From contig JAISBV010000021.1 of NCBI GenBank assembly GCA_031266025.1, positions 1-37,022 of the forward strand: DNA of 37,022 nt. Direction: 5' to 3'. A program made the position numbers and the translations under genes. The notes under the pieces are model-generated. The model saw only the letters and a list, made by a program, of their open reading frames with translations, was not told the origin of the DNA and did no database searches. The stretch comes from Eubacteriales Family XIII. Incertae Sedis bacterium. Lineage in GTDB: Bacteria > Bacillota > Clostridia > Peptostreptococcales > Anaerovoracaceae. This document shows, in pieces, positions 14,590-22,944 of the stretch; position 1 is the first letter of the stretch; each line of letters begins with the position of its first letter.

Positions 14590-16342
14590 AATAAAGCGCT
14601 TTACGTTTACGCATCACGGCAAGGAGAAGCCCGCTCTTGACGGTATAGACCTGATTATCCGCGAGGGTGAGTTCGTAACGCTCTGCGGCAAGTCCGGCAG
14701 CGGCAAGAGCACGCTTCTTCGCAACCTCAGGGCGATATCCGCGCCGCCCGGTATAGGGAGCGGACGCATTACGTTCCTCGGTCGTCCTGTTGAAATGATT
14801 CCTCCTCTTGAACAGATGAGACGCATCGGTTATGTGGCGCAGGATCCCGATGAGCAAATCACGGCCGGTTCCGTGCAGGGCGCGCTTTTGTCGGGACTTG
14901 CCGGTTTCGGCTTTGACGAGCGTTCCGTAAAGCTGCGTGTGGCCGAGATTGTCAGTTTTTTCGGCATACAGTCATGGTTTCATTGCGATGTTTCAGCGCT
15001 TTCCGGCGGACAAAAGCAGATGTTGGCCTTGGCGTCCGCGATGTTACTCATGCCGGATGTTTTGCTTTTGGACGAGCCCACGGCGCATCTTGATCCGGTA
15101 GCCGCCGGGGATTTCCTTGATGCCGTAAAGAAGATAAACAGGACGACAGGCACGGCGGTCGTCATAGCGGAGCAGAGACTTGAAGAGGTATTCCCACTGT
15201 CCGACAGGGCTGTTGTCATTGATCTCGGAAGAGTTGTAGCGGACGCGCCGCCCAAAAGAGTCGGCGTCACTTTGACACAGCTCAAGCACGATATGGCGCT
15301 CGCGATGCCCGCGCCCATGCAGGTGTTTTTGGAACTTGAACAGGATGCGGCGATCAAATGGCGGCGTTCGGAAGAGGGTTCGCTTAGGAGCATGGGGTTC
15401 CCGATAACGGTGAGGGACGGCAGAGAATGGCTTACGGATCTGTTTGACGGCAAACCGCCGGCCAAGCGCTGTATCGAACGTTCCCCCGCGCCGGAGGATG
15501 AAAACGAAACGGCCATTGAGTTAAAAGGGCTGCGCTTTCGTTACGGCAAGGGCGGGCGCGATGTGATAGACGGTCTTGACCTTGTCGTTCCGAAAGAAAA
15601 ATTCTTTTGCGTAGTCGGAGGAAACGGCGCCGGAAAGAGTACGGCCATAAAGCTGATCAGCGGACAAATCACACCGCATAAAGGGAAGATTTTCATAAAC
15701 GGACAGGACATCAAGAAGCTTTCGCCTAAGGAGAAAGACGCCTGCTCTGTCGGAATGCTGCCGCAAAACCCAAAACTCTTATTCACGGAAAGCGCTACAG
15801 TAGGCCGGAATCTCTTGGCGGTGTTTGACGGGCGCGTCAAACAGGACGGAAGCGCTTTTGCCGCGCATGAGAAAGAAGGGAAGATAGCGGGCGTCGCCGC
15901 GCTTTTGACGTTGGACGACCTGCTCGCACGCTCACCCTCAGAACTCTCTGCGGGCGAACGGCAGCGGGTTGCCTTGGGTATGACGCTGCTCAAAGAGTCG
16001 AGTATACTGCTGCTTGACGAACCCACCAAGGGTCTCGACAATCACTTCAAAGAGCGCCTTGCCGTGATTATACGGGCCTTGCTGTCACAAGGCAAGACGA
16101 TTCTGATGGTTTCGCATGATATTGAATTCTGCGCGAGACACGCGGATATCTGCGCGTTGTTCTTCGACGGTTCTATAGTCGCCGCAGGTGAACCGGGTGT
16201 CTTTTTTTCTGACAACAGCTTCTATACGACGGCCGCGAATCGCATGTCGAGACATGTATTCGAAAACGCCGTTACGACGAAAGAGGTGATAGCGCTTTGC
16301 CGCGAAAATATAGTCTATGACAAGGCGCCCGGTACCGGCTGA
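14576..16342 (+). CDS. ABC transporter protein with two ATPase domains (ECF/CbiO-like)
   Basis: This 588-residue cytoplasmic protein carries two complete ATP-binding cassettes. The first has Walker A GKSGSGKST (38-46), signature LSGGQKQ and Walker B LLLDEP. The second has Walker A GGNGAGKST, signature LSAGERQR and Walker B LLLDEP, ending with a MVSHD switch region. Fused double ATPases of this size are typical of energy-coupling-factor (vitamin or metal) transporters such as the YkoD type. Such systems need a T and an S membrane protein, and neither is in the window; only the 73-residue membrane protein overlaps its start. The ATG at 14576 has GGAGG 8 bases upstream. It probably powers uptake of a micronutrient with membrane parts encoded elsewhere. 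Confidence 0.85.
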   Translation: MHAFEIKRFTFTHHGKEKPALDGIDLIIREGEFVTLCGKSGSGKSTLLRNLRAISAPPGIGSGRITFLGRPVEMIPPLEQMRRIGYVAQDPDEQITAGSVQGALLSGLAGFGFDERSVKLRVAEIVSFFGIQSWFHCDVSALSGGQKQMLALASAMLLMPDVLLLDEPTAHLDPVAAGDFLDAVKKINRTTGTAVVIAEQRLEEVFPLSDRAVVIDLGRVVADAPPKRVGVTLTQLKHDMALAMPAPMQVFLELEQDAAIKWRRSEEGSLRSMGFPITVRDGREWLTDLFDGKPPAKRCIERSPAPEDENETAIELKGLRFRYGKGGRDVIDGLDLVVPKEKFFCVVGGNGAGKSTAIKLISGQITPHKGKIFINGQDIKKLSPKEKDACSVGMLPQNPKLLFTESATVGRNLLAVFDGRVKQDGSAFAAHEKEGKIAGVAALLTLDDLLARSPSELSAGERQRVALGMTLLKESSILLLDEPTKGLDNHFKERLAVIIRALLSQGKTILMVSHDIEFCARHADICALFFDGSIVAAGEPGVFFSDNSFYTTAANRMSRHVFENAVTTKEVIALCRENIVYDKAPGTG

Positions 16343-16373
16343 TTTTATTACAGTTCCTCAGTCATACCGGAAT

Positions 16374-16400
16374 TATTCAAAGGTCAAATCGAGTAGTTAC
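16374..16400 (+). repeat. Possible remnant of the family 1 repeat ends
   Basis: The segment reads ATTCAAAGGTCAAATC followed by GAGTAGTTAC. The first part resembles the left edge of the 17400 element (ACTCAAAGGTTCAATC) and the second equals its right edge (GAGTAGTTAC). It looks like both ends joined without the centre. It lies between two converging genes. Because it is short, chance is possible. Confidence 0.35.
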
Positions 16401-16401
16401 T

Positions 16402-17328
16402 TCATGCTATACGGTTCAATATCGCGACATACGTCGGTATAGTGAACAGACAGAGTATTGTGCTCATTCCGACTAATTTTGCGGCGTATTCGCTTTCCAC
16501 ATCGTAGTACTGCGCTAATATTGACGTCTGCATATGGCACGGCATGGATGAACTCAGCATCAAAACCGAAAACGCCAGTCCCGATATGCCGAAGACGCGC
16601 AGAAGCGCTAACATCAATAGGGGACTGAACAGGAATTTTCCCACCATAATCATGACGTCGTCCACTGAGATTGACGGCGGTTTTTGGAAAAACGCCACAA
16701 GTTTGGCGCCTATAACCAAGATAGAGAGCGGTACGCACAGCACGGAAACATAGTGCAGCGACGTATCAACAGGCGCGGGAAATTGCAGCTGTAAGCCGGC
16801 CGAAACCACGCCTATAATCACGCCTATGAGACCGGGGCTGAATATCTTTGAAGGGGAAAAGGTTTTTTCGGCCTTGGGCGAGGCGTTTGCTATCTCATAA
16901 GCTCCAATGCTCCAAAATGATGTGAGACTGGCGATATAGTACGCGAACAGATACGGAAGCCCCTCTTCGCCGAATGTGATCACATTGATCGGCAAGCCTA
17001 TGAATATGACATTCGAAAACGTGAAGGTGACTTCAAATACGGTTCTTTTGCCCGATTTTAGCCTGAGCAGACGTGAGAGACCCTTCCCGAAGAAGTACAT
17101 AAGCGCGAGATGCAGAAATGAAATCAGCAGCAGTATAAGGGATTCCCGCAGCATTTCAGGTGTGAATCGATCCGCTATGCTGACTATGGCCAACGCGGGC
17201 GCCGCCGCTTTAATTATGATTGCGGAAAGGGTATCGGTCGCGTTGTCAGGCCACAGGCGGAAGCGCGAAAAAATGAAACCCACCGAGAATATCAGAAATA
17301 TAACCAGTACGCTGACGATGCCGCTCAT
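16402..17328 (-). CDS. AEC family transporter (auxin efflux carrier-like permease)
   Basis: This 308-residue protein has about 10 membrane helices and no large soluble domain, the usual AEC size. Family features include FTFSNVIFIGLPI in the first half and SSSMPCHMQTSILAQYYDVE near the end. Bacterial AEC members export or exchange organic acids such as malate, though specificity cannot be read here. The ATG at 17328 is preceded by AAAGGAGG, a strong Shine-Dalgarno, and a promoter at 17359-17387. It stands alone on its strand, convergent with the ABC gene and divergent from the Na+/H+ antiporter. Confidence 0.85.
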   Translation of the reverse strand: MSGIVSVLVIFLIFSVGFIFSRFRLWPDNATDTLSAIIIKAAAPALAIVSIADRFTPEMLRESLILLLISFLHLALMYFFGKGLSRLLRLKSGKRTVFEVTFTFSNVIFIGLPINVITFGEEGLPYLFAYYIASLTSFWSIGAYEIANASPKAEKTFSPSKIFSPGLIGVIIGVVSAGLQLQFPAPVDTSLHYVSVLCVPLSILVIGAKLVAFFQKPPSISVDDVMIMVGKFLFSPLLMLALLRVFGISGLAFSVLMLSSSMPCHMQTSILAQYYDVESEYAAKLVGMSTILCLFTIPTYVAILNRIA

Positions 17329-17358
17329 GCAGATTTGCCTCCTTTAAGCAATATGAAC

Positions 17359-17387
17359 AGTATACAATAATCAGCCGGCGCTTGCAA
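17359..17387 (-). promoter_or_regulatory. Promoter of the AEC transporter gene
   Basis: On the minus strand TTGCAA (17387-17382), a 17-base spacer and TATACT (17364-17359) lie 31 bases upstream of the ATG at 17328. Confidence 0.6.
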
Positions 17388-17399
17388 TGAAAAAAAGGC

Positions 17400-17577
17400 T
17401 ACTACTCAAAGGTTCAATCAAGACTACTCAAACGCCGCGTCAGTTTTGTGCAGGCCGGGTTCTGAGAGCTGATTTGGCTCCCCGGAACGTACTCGAAGCT
17501 ACGTGAGGAAGACAAATCAGCTCTCAGGTTCCGGAATGGGTAAAAATCACGTGGGGTTTGAGTAGTTACAAAAAGGA
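17400..17577 (+). repeat. Structured leader element, family 1, short copy
   Basis: This 178-bp element lies immediately upstream of the antiporter gene and includes its Shine-Dalgarno. Its concentric arms are an outer 11-bp ACTACTCAAAC (17423-17433) with GTTTGAGTAGT (17556-17566), and an inner perfect 15-bp stem at 17462-17476 with 17513-17527. The inner stem is flanked by CCGG/CCGG across a symmetric GTT/GTT loop. The 36-nt centre, 17476-17511, is identical to 34972-35007 in the second copy. It could be a MITE-like mobile palindrome or a cis-acting RNA. Confidence 0.8.
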
Positions 17578-17584
17578 TCAATTT

Positions 17585-19657
17585 ATGGAAATAACTGCTG
17601 TAATAATAGGCGTTTTATTTGCGATCGTTATGTCAAATATATTGGGCAGTCTGTTCCCCATGCTTCCGCTGACACTGATACAGATCATATTCGGCTGCCT
17701 TATGGCGTTGCTCGTGCCTGAATTCAAGCTCCATTTGGAACCGGAGCTGTTCATGATTCTTGTGATAGCGCCCTTGCTTTTTCGCGAGGCGGATGAAGCC
17801 GACGTCTATTCTCTTTGGGAACTGCGCAAAACGGTGTTTTTGATGGCCTTCATCCTCGTATTTATCACCGTGTTCGCTATAGGAGGCTCTGTAAATTTGC
17901 TGATACCGGGCATACCGATAGCCGCCTGCTTTGCGCTCGGGGCGATACTCGGACCCACGGACGCCGTCGCGGTGTTTTCACTGTCGTCGCGTATTAAAAT
18001 CAATGAAAATCTCACGAACGCGCTGAAGGGCGAAGGATTGATCAACGATGCATCCGGCCTTATCGCGTTTCGCTTTGCGGTGGCCGCGCTGCTCACAGGC
18101 GGCTTCTCGCCCTATATGGCGTTCAGGGATCTCCTGCTTGCCTCACTCGGAGGCGTATTGGTCGGTCTTTTGCTTTCGTCCGTTGAACGTTGGGCCGTCA
18201 GTATATTGAAGAAATTATCCGTACACAATACGGGCGCATATATACTTATAGAGATTATGATGCCTTTTATCTGTTACATGTTCGCGGAGGAGCTCGGAAC
18301 ATCCGGCGTTCTGGCCGCAGTGGCTGCGGGAGCGCGGCAAACGCCTGTTCTGCGAAAAACGGATCTTTCCGAAGCGGAATTTTCGATGTCCAAGCATGTC
18401 ATTTGGGATATACTCACATTCGTGCTCAATTCGCTCGTATTCCTGCTTTTGGGTTTGCAATTGCCGGGCATATTCGCGGAGGTGTGGAATGATCCCGCAT
18501 ATACGCATTTCTTCTTGGTGCTGTGCGCCGTATTAGTCACGCTGATACTGTTGGCGGTTCGGTTTTTGAGTCTTGCGGTCTTTGCTGCCGACGTCGTCGG
18601 GGATACGCTCCGCGCGAAGCTGAAAAACACGCTGTTGCTGACGCTTTCCGGGGTAAAAGGGGCTGTAAGTCTCGCCACCGCGTTTGCCTTGCCCATAACG
18701 TACAGCGGCGGGTTTAATCCCGCGCACAGACTGCTGCTGCTCTTCATAACGGCCGGCGCCATTATACTGTCATTGCTTATGGCCTTGACCTTGCTGCCTA
18801 TTATTGCCGATTCGGTCAAGAACGACAGATCGGAAAGCAATATGCGTATCAGCATACTGCGAGAGGTGATCGCGCAGCTCAAGGAACAGTCGTACGACAA
18901 GATATCGGCGGGCAAGGGCGACGCCGTTCGCGCCGTCATCAAGAACTATAAAGAGCGCATCAGGAATACGGAAGATGTGGAATACGACAAGCGCGAAAAG
19001 AAGGCCATACAGGCGCTGTGGCGCTTTATGTACCGGACAGAAAAAGAAATCATAACGGAATGTCAAAGAAAAGGGGAAATCGACGCCGCTATGCGACGCG
19101 ATATTCTCGACAGGCTGTGTTTGATATACAAAGATAAGTATCGCGGCGCGGCGGCGCGCGCCGCGTGTTCTTTTTTGTTCATGCGATTTTTCGTCGGCCG
19201 GAAACGGCTGCTCAGACTGCTTGATGAAAGCCATCGTTTTGCCGTGCGCGACAGGCTTGCGAAAAACGCCGCGTCGCTTGCGAAAGCGCTGCGCGACGGC
19301 CCGAAAAGCCGTCCCGAGAGATTGATCGACAGGGTTTTGCACGAAAGGCAATCCTCAGCCGTCGAGATAGAAGACGGTATGTTCGGGCGAAGCCCTCAGG
19401 AACGCTTTATTCCGGGTTATGAGGACGAGCTGATCAACGGTTTCTATGTTGAAAGGCGCGTTGTACATCAGTTCTTGGACAGGGGGGATATCACGGTCGA
19501 ACAAGCCAATAGGCTGCGCGGCGACGTAAATCGTTTGGAGCTCTATACCCTTTCCGAAAAGCTCGGCTACTCGGAGCCGATGATCAAAATGTTCACAAAA
19601 CTGCGCGGAAAAATGTCGGACAGGTTACACGGAAATAAAAACCGACCCAATACTTGA
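17585..19657 (+). CDS. CPA1-family Na+/H+ antiporter
   Basis: This 690-residue protein starts at ATG (17585), 7 bases after AAGGA; an upstream in-frame TTG at 17558 lies inside the repeat element and is rejected. Residues 1-420 form about 12 membrane helices with the CPA1 hallmarks GPTDAVAVF (123-131, D126) and GEGLINDASGL with the Asn-Asp pair (N154, D155) that binds the ion. Residues 420-690 are a long, charged, helical cytoplasmic tail, as in NhaP/SLC9-like bacterial exchangers, probably regulatory. It exchanges cytoplasmic Na+ or K+ for protons in pH and salt homeostasis. The structured repeat directly before the start will affect its translation if transcribed. Confidence 0.9.
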   Translation: MEITAVIIGVLFAIVMSNILGSLFPMLPLTLIQIIFGCLMALLVPEFKLHLEPELFMILVIAPLLFREADEADVYSLWELRKTVFLMAFILVFITVFAIGGSVNLLIPGIPIAACFALGAILGPTDAVAVFSLSSRIKINENLTNALKGEGLINDASGLIAFRFAVAALLTGGFSPYMAFRDLLLASLGGVLVGLLLSSVERWAVSILKKLSVHNTGAYILIEIMMPFICYMFAEELGTSGVLAAVAAGARQTPVLRKTDLSEAEFSMSKHVIWDILTFVLNSLVFLLLGLQLPGIFAEVWNDPAYTHFFLVLCAVLVTLILLAVRFLSLAVFAADVVGDTLRAKLKNTLLLTLSGVKGAVSLATAFALPITYSGGFNPAHRLLLLFITAGAIILSLLMALTLLPIIADSVKNDRSESNMRISILREVIAQLKEQSYDKISAGKGDAVRAVIKNYKERIRNTEDVEYDKREKKAIQALWRFMYRTEKEIITECQRKGEIDAAMRRDILDRLCLIYKDKYRGAAARAACSFLFMRFFVGRKRLLRLLDESHRFAVRDRLAKNAASLAKALRDGPKSRPERLIDRVLHERQSSAVEIEDGMFGRSPQERFIPGYEDELINGFYVERRVVHQFLDRGDITVEQANRLRGDVNRLELYTLSEKLGYSEPMIKMFTKLRGKMSDRLHGNKNRPNT

Positions 19658-19674
19658 GCAGCTGCAGAAAACAC

Positions 19675-19808
19675 CTTTGCTTCGCTTCGCATTTGTGATA
19701 AAATGACCGCAGTACAGTCATTTTATTGTTTGAAATGCCCTCCGGCTGCGCCGGAGACGGCTATATCATAAATGACTTTGCTTCGCTCCGCATTTATGAT
19801 AAAATAAC
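19675..19808. repeat. Hairpin-rich region with a 33-bp direct repeat
   Basis: Positions 19675-19707 and 19776-19808 are direct copies (29 of 33 bases identical) sharing CTTTGCTTCGCT and GATAAAAT. Between and over them are three inverted repeats: AAAATGAC/GTCATTTT around 19700-19725, CTCCGGC/GCCGGAG around 19739-19756, and ATCATAAATG/CATTTATGAT around 19766-19800. It directly follows the antiporter stop and may act as its terminator region, though no classic T-run ends a stem. Confidence 0.6.
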
Positions 19809-19820
19809 AAAGCGGCCGGC

Positions 19821-19993
19821 AAATAAACTGCCCCGCAGCAATATTACGGGGTAATAGAGAGCCGGGCAGTTTGATACGATAGGAAGTTATTGGGAGTGGG
19901 TTCAATACCTGCAACAGAAAGATGAAGCGTGGCAAGCCATGGGGTACGTGTGCCCGGAGCTTGCGAACGGGTATTGAACCCGTTTGCGTAATA
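19821..19993 (+). repeat. Dispersed palindromic repeat, family 2, complete copy
   Basis: This block shares its left half with 11145-11308 (reverse strand) and its right half with 9838-9886 (reverse strand). Features are AAACTGCCCC (19825-19834) facing CGGGCAGTTT (19863-19872), the 27-nt identity at 19859-19885, the 24-nt module at 19950-19973, and the stem GCGAACGGGT/ACCCGTTTGC around ATTGA. It lies 35 bp upstream of scpA, so the scpA promoter must lie within it or further left. Confidence 0.75.
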
Positions 19994-20027
19994 AAAAAAT
20001 GAAAAGTGCGGACGCCTTGAGGAGTTT

Positions 20028-20792
20028 ATGTCATATAAAGTAAAGATAGATAATTTCGAAGGCCCGTTCGATCTGCTCTGTTACCTGATCGAAAGCGCCG
20101 AGATGAATATATACGATATACGGGTATCGCAGATCACGACTCAGTATCTTTCATATATAGATGAGATGCGTCTGCGCGACCCCGCGCTTGGCGGCGAATT
20201 TATGGTTTTAGCGGCGACGCTCATAGAATTGAAGTCGAAGATGCTTTTGCCGCGATCGGGGCCCGCCGGCGACCGTGATGAGGATGATCCGCGAAACGAG
20301 CTCGTCATGAAGCTGCTCGAATACAGAAAGTTCAAGTCGGCGGCCGCCTTCCTGTCTGAACGGGAGGAGCGCGCCGGCTTTCTGTTTGAAAAGCCCGGAG
20401 AGGATATGCAGACCTATACGAATGACCGAGACGAGTATCTTCGTATGGATCCTGAGCGCTTCGCGCGGGCGTTCCGATCATTTTTGTCGGGAAAACAGCG
20501 CGTGGAAGAGATGCGCAATATATATGAGCGCACTGAAAGACAGCGTGAAACAGTGGAGTCGCGGATATCTCTTATCACCGGCATGTTCGCGCTGAAGAAG
20601 ACCCGCAAATTGGGTTTTTACGAGTTTCTGAAGGCGCAAAACGACCGATTTGAGAAAGTTTTAACATTTATAGCATTACTTGAGATGATAAGGGGCCGTG
20701 CGGTGACAGTAAAACAGCGCGGCAGCTTCGCGGAGATCACGGTGGAGCTTTGCGGCGGTAAGGAGATGTCTTTGTATGCCAAACAGGAATAG
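20028..20792 (+). CDS. scpA: Segregation and condensation protein A
   Basis: This 254-residue kleisin opens with YKVKIDNFEGPFDLLCYLIE, the conserved ScpA N-terminus that binds the SMC neck. The middle is acidic and the C-terminal winged helix (VEITVELCGG region) binds the SMC head. It bridges the SMC dimer with ScpB in the chromosome-condensing complex. The ATG at 20028 has GAGGAG upstream. It overlaps scpB by 17 bases, the usual scpAB arrangement. Length and domains are normal. Confidence 0.95.
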   Translation: MSYKVKIDNFEGPFDLLCYLIESAEMNIYDIRVSQITTQYLSYIDEMRLRDPALGGEFMVLAATLIELKSKMLLPRSGPAGDRDEDDPRNELVMKLLEYRKFKSAAAFLSEREERAGFLFEKPGEDMQTYTNDRDEYLRMDPERFARAFRSFLSGKQRVEEMRNIYERTERQRETVESRISLITGMFALKKTRKLGFYEFLKAQNDRFEKVLTFIALLEMIRGRAVTVKQRGSFAEITVELCGGKEMSLYAKQE

Positions 20793-21360
20793 TATAAAAT
20801 CGGCGTTTGAGTCCATGATGTTCGTATGGGGTGAACCTCTGGATGTAAAGACAGCGGCGGAAGTCGTCAACATAGATAAAAAAACGGCTTACGAGTATTT
20901 TAAAGAGCTCAAACAGGAATATAACGACGGGGAGCGCGGTCTTGCCGTGCGCGAGACAGACGGCGCGTTTCAATTCGTTACGCGTGCCGAGAACTTCGAT
21001 TATCTGCAACGGCTCTGCACTCCTGTCAAGGAGAAACGGCTTTCGCAGGCGGCGCTTGAAGTTTTGGCGATCATCGCTTATCGGCAGCCCGTGACCAAGG
21101 GCGAAATCGACGTGATACGCGGCGTCAAATGCGAGAGGGTTGTTGAGGGGCTTATGCGAAAAGGGCTCGTCGAGGAAACGGGCAGGTCGAGCGCCATAGG
21201 GCGCCCCGTCTTGTACGGCACGACAAGAAACTTCTTGCGACAGTTTGATTTGGAAAGTCTGCGCGATTTGCCCGACATCGACGATATAGAAGATGCAATC
21301 CATGAATCGGCGCCGGATGAATCGCCGGACGGCGCGGAGCAGATTACCTTTCTGAAATAG
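20776..21360 (+). CDS. scpB: Segregation and condensation protein B
   Basis: This 194-residue protein consists of two winged-helix units. The conserved core LSQAALEVLAIIAYRQPVTK at about residues 95-114 and RPVLYGTTRNFLRQFDL are diagnostic. ScpB dimers bind the ScpA linker in the SMC-ScpAB complex. It starts inside the scpA end, with AAGGAG 11 bases upstream. Its last 17 bases overlap the end of a citrate synthase gene on the other strand, leaving no room for a separate terminator. Confidence 0.95.
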   Translation: MPNRNSIKSAFESMMFVWGEPLDVKTAAEVVNIDKKTAYEYFKELKQEYNDGERGLAVRETDGAFQFVTRAENFDYLQRLCTPVKEKRLSQAALEVLAIIAYRQPVTKGEIDVIRGVKCERVVEGLMRKGLVEETGRSSAIGRPVLYGTTRNFLRQFDLESLRDLPDIDDIEDAIHESAPDESPDGAEQITFLK

Positions 21361-22729
21361 GCGTATAGGGAACACGTTCCGAAACATTCATATACGCGGG
21401 CCGTATGATCTTGCCGGCATTGATCAACTCTTCTATGCGATGCGCGCTCCAGCCCGCTATGCGCGCGATTGCGAAAATGGGCGTATAGAGCTCAAGCGGC
21501 AAGTCGAGCATGCTGTATACAAAGCCGCTGTAAAAGTCTATGTTTGCGCTGACGCCTTTGTATATCTTGCGTTCATCCGCGATCACTTTGGCTGCCAGGC
21601 GCTGTACGCTGTTGTAGAGCCGATATTCGTCCAATCGGCCTTTTTCCTTTGATAGATTTTCGACGAAGTATTTGAATATATTGGCTCTCGGATCCGACAG
21701 CGAATAGACCGCGTGGCCCATGCCGTAGATCAGACCTGCTCTGTCGAAGGCTTCGCCGTGGAGCAGCGCGCGCAAATATTGTTCTATCTCTTCGTCGTCC
21801 GACCAGTCTTTCACGACGCCTTTCATATCTTCGAACATGCGGACGACCTTGATGTTCGCGCCGCCGTGCTTTGGCCCTTTAAGCGAGCAAATGGAGGCGG
21901 CGACGGATGAATACGTGTCCGTACCGGATGATGAAACCACATGGGTAGTAAATGTGGAGTTGTTGCCGCCGCCGTGCTCGGCGTGGAGCACGAGCGCCAC
22001 ATCGAGGATGTGGGCTTCAAGCTCAGTGTATTTGCCGTCGCTGCGCAGCATTTGCAGTATGTTTTCCGCCGTAGACAAGCCGGTCTTCGGTGTATGGATG
22101 AATAGATCATCCCCGGCAAAGTAGTGACGGTAGGCTTGGTATCCGTAAACAGACAGCAATGGGAATACCGCCGTCAAAAGCAGAGACTGCCGCAGTACGT
22201 TTGTGACGCTGACGTCATTGGCCTTCGTGTCGTATGAATGCAACGTGAGCACGCTCCGCGCCAGCGTGTTCATCATATCCGCGTTCGGCGCCTTCATGAT
22301 TATATCGCGGACAAAACTCGTTGGAAGCGTTCTGTATTTTTCCAGAAGTCCCGTAAATTCGGCCAATTGATCCGCAGTCGGCAAATCCCCGAATATCAAC
22401 AGATAAGCGCATTCTTCGAAACCGAAACGCTTGTCGTGAATAAAGCCTTTTACGAAATCCTCCACATTCACGCCGCGAAAGAAGAGCTTGCCCTCTATGG
22501 GGGTTTTTTTGCCTTCGGACGTATCGAAAGATTGTATTTCGGATATCTCCGTCAGGCCCGTCAGCACGCCGTTACCGTTCAAATCGCGAAGCCCGCGGTT
22601 TACACGGTGCTTCGTGTACAGCTCGGCGTCTATGCGTCCGTTTTTGACGCAAAGTTTCGCTAACCGTTCTATCTCCGCCGTAATTTCAGAATATTTATCG
22701 TCAAGTGTATTGAATTCTGTCGGAAGCAT
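21344..22729 (-). CDS. Citrate synthase, first paralogue
   Basis: This 461-residue enzyme condenses oxaloacetate and acetyl-CoA. Visible active-site elements are LHAEHGGGNNS (H252), GPKHGGAN (H288), GMGHAVY (H339) and IDFYSGFVY (D398). The ATG at 22729 has GAGGGGG 6-7 bases before it, and a TATAAT at 22772-22767 (minus) is the likely -10. A second citrate synthase lies 7 kb away at 29704-31062, clearly homologous but diverged. In an anaerobe one copy may feed glutamate synthesis and the other may act on another acyl-CoA, as in methylcitrate synthase. The residues that separate these activities cannot be judged by eye. Confidence 0.93.
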   Translation of the reverse strand: MLPTEFNTLDDKYSEITAEIERLAKLCVKNGRIDAELYTKHRVNRGLRDLNGNGVLTGLTEISEIQSFDTSEGKKTPIEGKLFFRGVNVEDFVKGFIHDKRFGFEECAYLLIFGDLPTADQLAEFTGLLEKYRTLPTSFVRDIIMKAPNADMMNTLARSVLTLHSYDTKANDVSVTNVLRQSLLLTAVFPLLSVYGYQAYRHYFAGDDLFIHTPKTGLSTAENILQMLRSDGKYTELEAHILDVALVLHAEHGGGNNSTFTTHVVSSSGTDTYSSVAASICSLKGPKHGGANIKVVRMFEDMKGVVKDWSDDEEIEQYLRALLHGEAFDRAGLIYGMGHAVYSLSDPRANIFKYFVENLSKEKGRLDEYRLYNSVQRLAAKVIADERKIYKGVSANIDFYSGFVYSMLDLPLELYTPIFAIARIAGWSAHRIEELINAGKIIRPAYMNVSERVPYTPISER

Positions 22730-22872
22730 AGTTTTCCCCCTCTGTTTGCGTTACCCTTATCAGAACATTATATCCGATTTTGGCCGCGTGTACTACAAGT
22801 ATTTTTTGTCTCAAATGGCTTAATTTTGCCTGAATTTGCTTGCGAAATTCGAGTATCGCCTGTTTTCCTGTA

Positions 22873-22901
22873 TTTACATCCGGCGCGCTCCGGTATATAC
22901 T
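22873..22901 (+). promoter_or_regulatory. Promoter of the pseudouridine synthase gene
   Basis: TTTACA (22873-22878), a 17-base spacer and TATACT (22896-22901) lie 43 bases before the ATG at 22945. Confidence 0.6.
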
Positions 22902-22944
22902 TTAAAGATGACATTATAATGAATGACTGAAACGGAGGATCGTA

